A DNA stretch of 5,813 nt from a bacterium (GCA_030635025.1 DAOVZQ010000192.1:1-5813); one strand, 5' to 3'; shown: positions 1 through 5,737, counted from the stretch's first letter. A program made the numbers and translations. Notes: generated by a model from the sequence alone, not told the origin.

Positions 1-989
1 CCCCAGTAGTTATTCGTGAAGTCGAGGACTGGGGGATGCGAGGAGTTGTATCCATTCACATAGACCAAGTAGCCTGACGCGTGCATAATATGACTCTCAG
101 TCATGGCCATATAGCCGCCAAAGAGAAATATCGTATTAACATTACCTCCAGACAGGATGTTGCCGCTGCCAGACATGGACCCGCCGTTGTAAACGTTTAC
201 CTGAATATCGCCGCCTATTACGACTGTATCATTCACTATACATTGAGCCGTAGATACAGTGATGCCATTTCTGTTGTCGATTAACCGGCATTCCTCTGCC
301 GTACAGGACAGGCTTGTTACAAACGACAATGCTCCGGACCAACCATTATCAATCGTGCAATTCCTCACGGTAATATCTTGTGACTCTTGAACATACACGC
401 CGTGGCCGTTACTGTCGAAATTGCAATCCTGCACTTCAACCCCATCGGAACCCCCGAAAAAGAATACTCCCGTATTATTTGCAGTGAATTCGCACCCATA
501 GACCCCCCCCCCTCCCTCTACACTCAGCATCATTCCAAAGCGGCACCCCCGAATCGCGCATCCAGCAATATTCACACTTCCCGGAAAGTAATAAATCCCG
601 TCGGCCACATTCTCGACCGTGAGATCACGCATCTCTACATCAGACGTCTCACACAGCACGAATATTCCTATTGGGTTGTTGGGCTCTATGTACCAATACG
701 ACTCCGGACCAATGATCGTTATCTCCTGGCCCGCTCCAATCAATACGATCGACTTCTCGATTACGTTTACGAATGTATTCGTCGTCCAACCCGCGGGCAT
801 TTCGTAAAGGGAGTAGTCATCAAACCGCCCCGGGCCGATCTGCACTGTGTCTCCATCGGCAGATGCATCCACGGCATCCTGGATCACCGTATAATCGCCA
901 GTGCCGTCCTTCTCGACGAGCCAGGTTCGCGCATGGACAGACTGGGACATAAGAACCACGCTACACACCAACAGGCATAGCTTCAGCAT
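1..989 (-). CDS. Secreted right-handed parallel beta-helix repeat protein (3' end beyond window)
   Basis: This reading frame is open for 329 codons from the ATG at 989 to the left edge, with no stop, so the C-terminus is missing. A signal peptide (MLKLCLLVCSVVLMSQSVHA, residues 1-20, likely cut after VHA) points to export. Residues 25-58 form the cap motif of pectin-lyase-like beta-helices (DGTGDY, IQDAVDA, DGDTVQIGPG). From about 117 to 265 run six or seven coils of 22-23 residues, each with a C-x-[FIL] step and a following N/G turn (GCAI, GCEF, DCNF, NCTI, ECRL). The visible end, NNYWG, is a motif common late in such domains. GGAG at 997-1000 lies 7 nt before the ATG. Residues 159-162 are four glycines encoded within a 10-G tract. 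Base composition is less GC-rich than the genes to the right. Substrate is unknown: the fold serves polysaccharide lyases, adhesins and surface proteins, and no catalytic residues can be assigned. Confidence 0.85.
   Translation of the reverse strand, partial: MLKLCLLVCSVVLMSQSVHARTWLVEKDGTGDYTVIQDAVDASADGDTVQIGPGRFDDYSLYEMPAGWTTNTFVNVIEKSIVLIGAGQEITIIGPESYWYIEPNNPIGIFVLCETSDVEMRDLTVENVADGIYYFPGSVNIAGCAIRGCRFGMMLSVEGGGGVYGCEFTANNTGVFFFGGSDGVEVQDCNFDSNGHGVYVQESQDITVRNCTIDNGWSGALSFVTSLSCTAEECRLIDNRNGITVSTAQCIVNDTVVIGGDIQVNVYNGGSMSGSGNILSGGNVNTIFLFGGYMAMTESHIMHASGYLVYVNGYNSSHPPVLDFTNNYW
503..512 (-). repeat. Homopolymeric 10-base tract (poly-G on coding strand)
   Basis: Ten consecutive C on the plus strand read as ten G in the beta-helix gene, covering glycine codons 160-162 and the first base of Val163. 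Translating by hand, gain of one G gives a stop after residue 171, and loss of one G gives a stop after residue 207. Tracts of this length in secreted-protein genes are known slippage sites. Whether the tract varies in this organism cannot be seen from one sequence. Confidence 0.9.
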
Positions 990-1034
990 ATTCCCGCTCC
1001 ATTTCGAGGTAGGTGCAGAGCCCTATCCCCGGTG

Positions 1035-1040
1035 ATTATA
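1035..1040 (-). promoter_or_regulatory. Candidate -10 box for the beta-helix gene
   Basis: On the minus strand this reads TATAAT, a perfect sigma-70-type -10 hexamer. It would place transcription start near 1028 and give a leader of about 39 nt with the GGAG ribosome site near its end. No good -35 hexamer is found 16-18 bp upstream (about 1057-1064), so the promoter is either activator-dependent or a chance match. It suggests that the beta-helix gene is transcribed separately from the AIM24 gene upstream. Confidence 0.4.
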
Positions 1041-1105
1041 TCTAACCAATATCATTCGCTAAGATTGTACCATATGGCCAGCCTGCATGTGCTGTACGTA
1101 ATGAA

Positions 1106-1134
1106 GTAGGGGGCCGAACATGTGTCCGCCCCAC
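1106..1134. other. REP-like imperfect hairpin in intergenic gap
   Basis: GT-A-GGGGGC on the left pairs with GCCCC-AC on the right (1110-1114 with 1128-1132, plus GT/AC ends), around a 13-nt centre containing ACATGT. It lies about 60-90 nt past the AIM24 stop. There is no T-run on either side, so it is not a classic intrinsic terminator, though it could protect the mRNA 3' end or act as a weak terminator. The GTAGGGGC...GCCCC pattern resembles short intergenic repeats dispersed in many bacterial genomes. Only one copy is visible here. Confidence 0.35.
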
Positions 1135-1147
1135 TTCCAGATCAACG

Positions 1148-1161
1148 TTTACACGTGTAAA
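1148..1161. promoter_or_regulatory. Perfect 14-bp palindrome, possible operator
   Basis: TTTACACGTGTAAA is its own reverse complement across all 14 bases. It lies 32 bp beyond the AIM24 stop and about 107 bp upstream of the candidate -10 box of the beta-helix gene. A symmetric, zero-spacer site fits a dimeric DNA-binding regulator. It could also fold in RNA as a 5-bp stem with a 4-nt loop. The cognate regulator is unknown. Confidence 0.35.
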
Positions 1162-1192
1162 ATACCCCAGTACGACCCCCTGATTCACACCC

Positions 1193-1960
1193 CTAATCCC
1201 CACTCAACAAATCCCCCAGAATCCCTTTCTTCCCCATCAGGCCGCCCACGCCCCGGTGCTCGCCCTTGTTGCGTCCAACCGCCGTGCTGATGCGATCCAC
1301 CAGTCGGCTGAACGGCAGGGTCTGCAGGTAGACTTTGCCGGGGCCTGTGAGTGCGGCCAGGAAGAGGCCTTCGCCGCCGAACAGGGCGTTCTTGAAGCCG
1401 CCCACGAACTGGATGTCGTAGTCGACCGATTCCTGGAGTGCGACCAGGCAGCCCGTGTCCACGCGCAGGGTCTCCCCCGGTGCGAGATCGCGTTCCATGA
1501 TGGCGCCGCCGGCGTGGCAGAAGACCAGTCCGTCACCGACCAATCGCTGCAGAATGAATCCCTCGCCGCCGAAGAGGCCCGCGCCCAGGCGCTTGGTGAA
1601 GGCTATGTCGATCTCGATGCCGTAGGCGCAGCAGAGGAAGGCGTCCTTCTGGCAGAGCATGCGGCCGCCGAGGCTGGTCAGATCCATGGGGATGATCTTG
1701 CCGGGATACGGCGCAGCGAAGGCCACGTGCGACTTGCCCTGGCTGGTGTGCTTGAAGGTGGTGATGAAGAAGCTCTCGCCGGTGAACACGCGCTTGAGGC
1801 CGCCGAAGATGCCGCCCTCGGCGCCTGTGTTCATCTGTACGCCCGGCTCCATGTAGAGCATGGCGCCGGCTTCGGCCTGGACCGCCTCGTCCGGATCCAG
1901 CTCCACAATGACCGCCTGCATGTCGTCGCCCACCAGTTCATAATCTATTTCGTGCGCCAT
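1193..1960 (-). CDS. AIM24 / TIGR00266 family protein
   Basis: This 255-residue protein matches the AIM24 (formerly DUF124) family, soluble beta-sandwich proteins of unknown biochemical role; the yeast mitochondrial member is linked to inner-membrane organisation. The start MAHEIDYELVGDDMQAV and the early AGAMLYMEPGVQMNT segment (31-45) are typical. Three related glycine-rich segments recur: IFGGLKRVFTGESFF (51-65), LFGGEGFILQRLVGDG (129-144) and LFGGEGLFLAALTGPG (193-208). The tail RGVGGLMGKKGILGDLLSGD is also usual. There is no signal peptide. The ATG at 1960 is chosen because GGAGG (1969-1973) sits 8 nt upstream; the frame is open 60 codons further, but that stretch overlaps the nucleotidase and is arginine-rich, non-family sequence. 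It starts 20 bp after the nucleotidase stop, so co-transcription and translational coupling are likely. The family call is firm, the function is not. Confidence 0.9.
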   Translation of the reverse strand: MAHEIDYELVGDDMQAVIVELDPDEAVQAEAGAMLYMEPGVQMNTGAEGGIFGGLKRVFTGESFFITTFKHTSQGKSHVAFAAPYPGKIIPMDLTSLGGRMLCQKDAFLCCAYGIEIDIAFTKRLGAGLFGGEGFILQRLVGDGLVFCHAGGAIMERDLAPGETLRVDTGCLVALQESVDYDIQFVGGFKNALFGGEGLFLAALTGPGKVYLQTLPFSRLVDRISTAVGRNKGEHRGVGGLMGKKGILGDLLSGD

Positions 1961-1968
1961 GGATTCAC

Positions 1969-1973
1969 CCTCC
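1969..1973 (-). promoter_or_regulatory. Ribosome binding site that sets the AIM24 start
   Basis: The minus strand reads GGAGG, 8 nt before the ATG at 1960 and just outside the nucleotidase stop (1981-1983). Its position rules against the longer open frame and fits re-initiation by ribosomes finishing the nucleotidase. Confidence 0.75.
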
Positions 1974-1980
1974 GGTTTCG

Positions 1981-3561
1981 TTATTTGCGAATGATGCGGC
2001 CGCCTTCGGCCGCGCCGATCTTGCCCGCGGATTCGATCGCCTCGATAATCACGTCGGTGATCGAGTCGGCCACGTGGCGCGTGTCCGGCTGCGCCATGTT
2101 CATGTAGACTTCCGACTGCATGGCCACGAAGTCCGGGCACGCCACCGTATAGACGCGCTGCGGGTCGACAGGTTGCCCGCCAACGGTCGCTTCGATGATT
2201 TCCACGCCCGTTGCGTTGGCCATGTAGACATAACCCAGACCGGCTACCTGCAGGATTCCGTGCTCACCGTTCTCCGCGGCCGCGGCGTTGACGCTCGCGA
2301 TGTGCAGCAACCCCGCGCCGTCGATCTCGAAAGTTTCCAGGGCGTTGCCAAAGGGCAGCATGGTGTGGATGTCCAGCAGGGTCAACGGGCCCGGCGAGAA
2401 GTTCGTGCGGATGGTGCCCGAGTTGAGCACGGCCACATCGGCGCCCGCGGCCGCGAGCAGGGCGTCGCAGAGCCAGTTGCCCACGTCGGTTTCCCGTCGG
2501 CTGCTGCGGCGCCAGTCGACGGCGAGCTCGCCGATCACGCGGCCGTACTCGGCGTCGACGCGTGCGGAAGCGGCGGCCACGGCGGCTTCCAGTTCCGACG
2601 CGGCGCTGCGTCCCTCGGCCAACAGTGTGATCAGACGGCCGTCGTATTCGACGATGCGATCATCCGCCACCTGCAGGTCCAGCCGTCCCAGGTTCTTCAT
2701 CTTTGACCCGGCCTGAACGACCAGGATCTCGCCGATGAGCAGCGGGTCGTTGAGGCGCGTATGGGAATGGCCGCCCACGAGCAGATCGATGCCCGAGCCG
2801 TTCAGCTTGCGGGCTAAGGTCGTGTCGTTGTCGGCGCCGTTGTGTGTGATCAGGACGAGCAGGTCGGTTTCGGGATCGAGTTCGGCGGCCCAGTGACGAG
2901 CGGTCTCGACCTGGTCGTCCATGCGCAGCCCCTTCACGCGCGGCTCGGCGCAGACCTCGAGAAGGCCCTCACAGGAGACGCCGATTACGCCGACGCGCAG
3001 ACCGTCCCGTTCCAGCACCATGGGGCCGACGGGGAATTCGAGATCGCCCTGCTCGTTGCGCAGGTCGAGAGCCATCAGCGGGTACGTGGCGCGTGCGGCC
3101 AGGGCGCGGATGTTCTCGCGGCCCAGGTCGAACTCGTGATTGCCGATCACGCCCGCATCGAAGCCCAGCAAATTCAGCATGTCCATCCAGGCGCCGCCGA
3201 GCACGCCGTCGTCCTCCATGGCGCCGAAGGGGCTGCCGGTCATAAAGTCGCCGCCGTCGAACAGGAGCGAGGGAGCCGCGGTCTCTCGCTGCTCGGCCAG
3301 GTGGGAGGCGAGTGCGACGACACCGCCTACAAGTGCGCGATCGTCACGCCACCGGGCGGGCTCGGGCAGGAAGCTGCAATGGCTGTCGTTGACGTGAAAA
3401 ACAGTCAGGTTCCAGGGTCCGTCGCCAGGAACCGGGGGGACGACAGAGACCGCCGGCGGTGCGACACATACGTCGGTCTGGCAGCCGGGAGCGCAGCCGA
3501 AAAAGGACGGCGCGGCCACCACGCCCAGCAACAACAAGACGAGCGGGAATCGAAACGTCAT
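1981..3561 (-). CDS. Exported 5'-nucleotidase / UshA-type bifunctional metallophosphatase
   Basis: This 526-residue protein has the usual two-domain layout and length of the family. Residues 1-22 are an export signal ending FFG-C23, a near-lipobox, so it may be lipid-anchored. The metallophosphoesterase domain (about 51-270) shows metal-site motifs NDSH (58-61), GGD (103-105), GNHEFD (140-145), ITHNG (238-242) and GGHSHT (263-268). The 5'-nucleotidase C-terminal domain (about 338-500) has GNWLCDALL, NSGTIR (380-385, arginine likely at the substrate site) and PFGN (403-406). By family knowledge it hydrolyses extracytoplasmic nucleotides, nucleotide sugars or similar phosphoesters; the substrate cannot be fixed. 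Oddities are Cys62 where family members usually have Gly (NDxHG), Thr383 where NSGGIR is usual, and Cys23, 27 and 32 clustered after the signal. The ATG at 3561 has GGAG 5 nt upstream; a GTG two codons earlier overlaps that site and is less likely. Confidence 0.92.
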   Translation of the reverse strand: MTFRFPLVLLLLGVVAAPSFFGCAPGCQTDVCVAPPAVSVVPPVPGDGPWNLTVFHVNDSHCSFLPEPARWRDDRALVGGVVALASHLAEQRETAAPSLLFDGGDFMTGSPFGAMEDDGVLGGAWMDMLNLLGFDAGVIGNHEFDLGRENIRALAARATYPLMALDLRNEQGDLEFPVGPMVLERDGLRVGVIGVSCEGLLEVCAEPRVKGLRMDDQVETARHWAAELDPETDLLVLITHNGADNDTTLARKLNGSGIDLLVGGHSHTRLNDPLLIGEILVVQAGSKMKNLGRLDLQVADDRIVEYDGRLITLLAEGRSAASELEAAVAAASARVDAEYGRVIGELAVDWRRSSRRETDVGNWLCDALLAAAGADVAVLNSGTIRTNFSPGPLTLLDIHTMLPFGNALETFEIDGAGLLHIASVNAAAAENGEHGILQVAGLGYVYMANATGVEIIEATVGGQPVDPQRVYTVACPDFVAMQSEVYMNMAQPDTRHVADSITDVIIEAIESAGKIGAAEGGRIIRK

Positions 3562-3600
3562 ATCCACTCCAGGGGCTTGGGAAACTTTATCGGTGGGCGC

Positions 3601-3629
3601 AGATTAGGCCAGATCGCCGGCATTGGCAA
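3601..3629 (-). promoter_or_regulatory. Candidate sigma-70-type promoter for the nucleotidase-AIM24 pair
   Basis: On the minus strand TTGCCA (3624-3629, five of six to TTGACA) is followed after 17 bp by TAATCT (3601-3606, three of six to TATAAT). It lies in the 92-bp gap behind the methyltransferase gene and would give a leader of about 33 nt. The -35 overlaps an inverted repeat, GGCAA-N-TTGCC (3625-3635). The -10 match is poor, so the pair may instead be read from the promoter of the methyltransferase gene. Confidence 0.3.
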
Positions 3630-3653
3630 GTTGCCGGCCCTCGAGAACGGTGC

Positions 3654-4214
3654 TCACTCCGCGTCGCGGGCCCGCAGACGGAGCAGATACTCCTTGTTGC
3701 CGCCCTTGCCGCCGAGAATGGGCGAAGCGATAGGCTCTCCGGCCTCGACCGCCAGATCCGCCAGCCCCGAGAGGATGCGCGCCAGCACCTCGGGATGACG
3801 AGCCTCGGGCAACAGACCCTTTTCCAGCCAATCGCGCGGGGCCTCGTAGTGGGGCTTGAGCAGGGTGACCACTTCGCCGCCGGGCGCCAGCAATTCCAGA
3901 GCCTTGGGCAGTATCCTGTGCTGACGGGTCCAGCCGGCGTCGATCACGATCAGCGAGCAGGGCTCAGGCAACTCCACGTGCAGGGCGTTCGTGCGTTCCT
4001 TTACGATCACGCGATCGTCGCTGCGCAGCTTCCAGTCGAGTACGCCGTAGCCCGTGTCCACGGCGTAGACCCGTGTCGCGCCGCGCTGGATCAGGACATC
4101 GGTGAAGCCGCCCGTGCTGCAGCCAAGGTCGGCGCAGACGCGTCCGGCGGGATCCACGTCGAAGTGATCCAGGGCATAGGCCAGTTTTTCTCCGCCACGA
4201 GAGACGTAAGGCAT
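3654..4214 (-). CDS. TlyA/FtsJ-type rRNA 2'-O-methyltransferase lacking the S4 domain
   Basis: This 186-residue protein matches the catalytic half of TlyA, which transfers methyl from S-adenosylmethionine to ribose 2'-OH of rRNA. YVSRGGEKL (3-11) is the entry motif, DLGCSTGGFT (29-38) the SAM-binding loop, VYAVDTGYG (49-57) follows as in TlyA, then LIVIDAGW (88-95), LLKPHYEA (118-125) and SPILGGKGGNKEYLL (164-178). The FtsJ-fold catalytic tetrad K-D-K-E can be placed at K10, D92, K120 and E175. Standard TlyA is about 240-270 residues with an N-terminal S4 RNA-binding domain; here the protein begins directly at the methyltransferase, and upstream DNA is a short promoter region. The usual DVSF-type segment reads DAGW. 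AGGA (4222-4225) lies 7 nt before the ATG at 4214, which is preferred over an in-frame ATG at 4238 that lacks a good site. The exact rRNA target is not deducible. Confidence 0.85.
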   Translation of the reverse strand: MPYVSRGGEKLAYALDHFDVDPAGRVCADLGCSTGGFTDVLIQRGATRVYAVDTGYGVLDWKLRSDDRVIVKERTNALHVELPEPCSLIVIDAGWTRQHRILPKALELLAPGGEVVTLLKPHYEAPRDWLEKGLLPEARHPEVLARILSGLADLAVEAGEPIASPILGGKGGNKEYLLRLRARDAE

Positions 4215-4244
4215 CGTCGTTTCCTGCCGATCATTCAAGACTCA

Positions 4245-4257
4245 GGCAATTGTTGCC
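4245..4257. promoter_or_regulatory. Inverted repeat in the methyltransferase leader
   Basis: GGCAATTGTTGCC is a 5-bp inverted repeat with a 3-base centre, placed just after the expected transcription start of the methyltransferase gene. A similar GGCAAGTTGCC occurs at 3625-3635 over the candidate -35 of the next gene. It may be an operator half-site pair or chance. Confidence 0.25.
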
Positions 4258-4266
4258 CGGCGATGG

Positions 4267-4296
4267 ATAATAGACCATGATGCCGGCACGTGGAAA
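4267..4296 (-). promoter_or_regulatory. Candidate promoter for the minus-strand gene cluster
   Basis: On the minus strand TTTCCA (4291-4296, four of six to TTGACA) and TATTAT (4267-4272, five of six to TATAAT) are separated by 18 bp. Transcription would start near 4260, giving a leader of about 46 nt before the methyltransferase ATG. It sits in the 113-bp gap between divergent genes. No comparable plus-strand promoter for the membrane-protein gene was recognised. Confidence 0.45.
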
Positions 4297-4327
4297 CGAT
4301 TCTCAGGCGTGTGTGCGTTAGGCTCGA

Positions 4328-5626
4328 ATGAAGAAACCCTGGAACCATCTTTCATTCCTGCTCCTCTTGCAGCTGGTCGTCTTCGTGACGTATTGGCGCG
4401 TCGCCGCGTTACCCCTGTGGAATGCCCTCGACTTCGAGCTCCTCTACGACGCCCATGTCCTGAGCGCCAACCTCAGCGACTTCTTCACCCACCTGGGCAC
4501 CGCCTTCAGCCAGCCCCTGCTGCGGCTCGGCCTATTGTTCGAGTATCGTCTCTTCGGCATCGAGCCCGCCGGGTACCTGGTGATCAATCTCGTCCTGCAC
4601 GGCCTGAACGCCTTCATCGTCTATCTGCTCGTGTACATGCTCTTTCCGCGCGAGCGGTTGGCCATGCTGGCGTCGTTGCTCTTCGCCCTCTCGGTCGGGC
4701 ACTACGGCAAGACGCTGATGAACATCTCGGGCATCGAGCCGCTGATGCTCGCCTTCTTCTACCTGATGGTGCTGTACGCCCTGATCCGGAACGACTTCCA
4801 CCACGGTGGGCGCGTCTGGTCGTGGTGGTACCTGTTCGGCTTGACGGTCTACGTGCTGGCGGGACTGACACGACCGGTGTCGTTCTCCATCCTGGGCAGT
4901 CTGCTCGCCTACCGCTTCTTCTTCTACAAGGAGCGGGGCGGACGAGGTGTTTTCCCGGGCAGTCTGATCATCGTGAGCATCGTCGGGCTGCTGATCTTCA
5001 TCGCCCAGCAGATCTGGTGGGACCAGGAGCCACGGCCGGAAGCGACCGAATCGATGGATCCGTTCCTGACGGTCTGGTACACGGTCAAGACCCTCTTCCG
5101 ATACCTGAACCTGATGGTGTTCCCGCTGCAGGTAAGCTCCATGCTCGACTCTTCGCACCCGTTCATCCAGTTCATCTATGAGTGGCGCGTTCTGGTCAGG
5201 ACAATGGTAGCGCTTGGTATTATCTCCTTCAGCTTTTTCGGGCTTGTCTTCGGCGGCAAGTCCGTGCGGTTCTTCATCACCTGGACCTACATTACGGTGC
5301 TGCCGTTCACAATCGTCACCACCGCGAGCGATTGGCTCAACATCCAGTACCTCTACCTGGCGTCGATCGGGTTTTGCGTGATCCTGGCCAGCGGGACGGT
5401 GGGTTGCATCGGCCTGCTCCAGGCCCACCGCTGGAGACGGCTGGCGCCCTTGGCCGCACCCCTACTCTTCGTGATGATCAGCCAGACGGTCGTCCTGCGC
5501 CTGACGACCCAGAACCGGGGCCGCGCCAAGAGCCTCCAGGTCATGGAATTGCGAGCTGCCTTGGTGGAACAGATCGAGGGCTACGAGGCCCACCCCGACC
5601 CGGCCCGCAAAATACCGTCGAATTAG
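4328..5626 (+). CDS. Multi-pass membrane protein resembling GT-C glycosyltransferases
   Basis: This 432-residue protein has about ten to twelve hydrophobic segments, including roughly 8-24, 82-105, 112-126, 136-152, 165-198, 212-228, 288-308, 314-332, 340-362 and 372-390. The first loop carries LDFELLYDAHVL (34-45) followed by FSQPLLRLGLLFEYRLFGIEP (60-80) and YLVINLVLHGLNAFIVYLL (83-101). This layout recalls bacterial TMTC/PMT-like proteins, where an acidic pair in that loop binds a polyprenyl-phosphate sugar donor. The late LNIQYLYLASIGF (337-349) matches the RYLYLPSIGF step of the same proteins. No TPR region follows; the tail is a short soluble helix (about 400-425). The expected activity is sugar transfer on the periplasmic face, but the acidic motif is atypical (D35, E37), so activity is an inference. 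The ATG at 4328 has a weak AGG 5 nt upstream. It is divergent from the methyltransferase gene. Confidence 0.6.
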   Translation: MKKPWNHLSFLLLLQLVVFVTYWRVAALPLWNALDFELLYDAHVLSANLSDFFTHLGTAFSQPLLRLGLLFEYRLFGIEPAGYLVINLVLHGLNAFIVYLLVYMLFPRERLAMLASLLFALSVGHYGKTLMNISGIEPLMLAFFYLMVLYALIRNDFHHGGRVWSWWYLFGLTVYVLAGLTRPVSFSILGSLLAYRFFFYKERGGRGVFPGSLIIVSIVGLLIFIAQQIWWDQEPRPEATESMDPFLTVWYTVKTLFRYLNLMVFPLQVSSMLDSSHPFIQFIYEWRVLVRTMVALGIISFSFFGLVFGGKSVRFFITWTYITVLPFTIVTTASDWLNIQYLYLASIGFCVILASGTVGCIGLLQAHRWRRLAPLAAPLLFVMISQTVVLRLTTQNRGRAKSLQVMELRAALVEQIEGYEAHPDPARKIPSN

Positions 5627-5683
5627 CTTTTCCCCCGGAAATCGCCGTATATCTTTGAGCAAACCCACATGAATGACCGCGTT

Positions 5684-5710
5684 CGGAGAGAAACTCCGTC
5701 CGCCTTACGG
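5684..5710 (+). other. Leader with two overlapping, mutually exclusive short stems
   Basis: CGGAG (5684-5688) pairs with CTCCG (5694-5698) around AGAAA. Alternatively CCGT (5696-5699) pairs with ACGG (5707-5710). The two share bases 5696-5698, so only one can form. They lie just before the AGGAGGA ribosome site of the dehydrogenase gene. The stems are only 4-5 bp, so a regulatory role is speculative. Confidence 0.2.
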
Positions 5711-5723
5711 CAACCTCAGGGCC

Positions 5724-5730
5724 AGGAGGA
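5724..5730 (+). promoter_or_regulatory. Strong ribosome binding site of the dehydrogenase gene
   Basis: AGGAGGA sits 7 nt before the ATG at 5738. The frame is also open upstream from an ATG at 5669, which would add 23 residues, but that codon has no good ribosome site and the added residues are not family-like. The site therefore fixes the start at 5738. Confidence 0.8.
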
Positions 5731-5737
5731 TTCGAGC

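Noticed and set aside
387..980. Plus-strand reading frame of 197 codons
   Set aside because: It is antisense to the beta-helix gene, lacks a ribosome site and shows no family-like motifs, while the minus strand has a signal peptide and regular repeats.
1256..2107. Plus-strand reading frame of 283 codons
   Set aside because: It is antisense to AIM24 and the nucleotidase end. It is rich in Ala, Glu, Gly and His, as expected from the complement of GC-rich codons.
1961..2140. 60-codon N-terminal extension of the AIM24 protein
   Set aside because: It would overlap the nucleotidase by about 160 bp, is arginine/histidine-rich and lacks family similarity; the GGAGG at 1969-1973 supports the ATG at 1960.
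3616..3638. GCCGGC repeats forming a possible terminator hairpin behind the methyltransferase gene
   Set aside because: The 6-bp stem has an 11-nt loop and no T-run on the downstream side, and GCCGGC is self-complementary and common in GC-rich DNA.
2842..3798. Plus-strand reading frame of 318 codons
   Set aside because: It is a mirror of the nucleotidase gene, which has clear catalytic motifs; the opposing translation has no recognisable domain.
3459..4280. Plus-strand reading frame of 273 codons
   Set aside because: It is antisense to the methyltransferase and the nucleotidase N-terminus, low-complexity, and without a supported start.
4309..5181. Plus-strand reading frame of 290 codons overlapping the membrane protein
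   Set aside because: It is an arginine- and proline-rich out-of-frame shadow of the membrane-protein gene.
4532..5428. Minus-strand reading frame of 298 codons
   Set aside because: It is a highly charged, Asp/Glu/Gln/His-rich antisense translation of the membrane-protein gene, with no domain or ribosome site.
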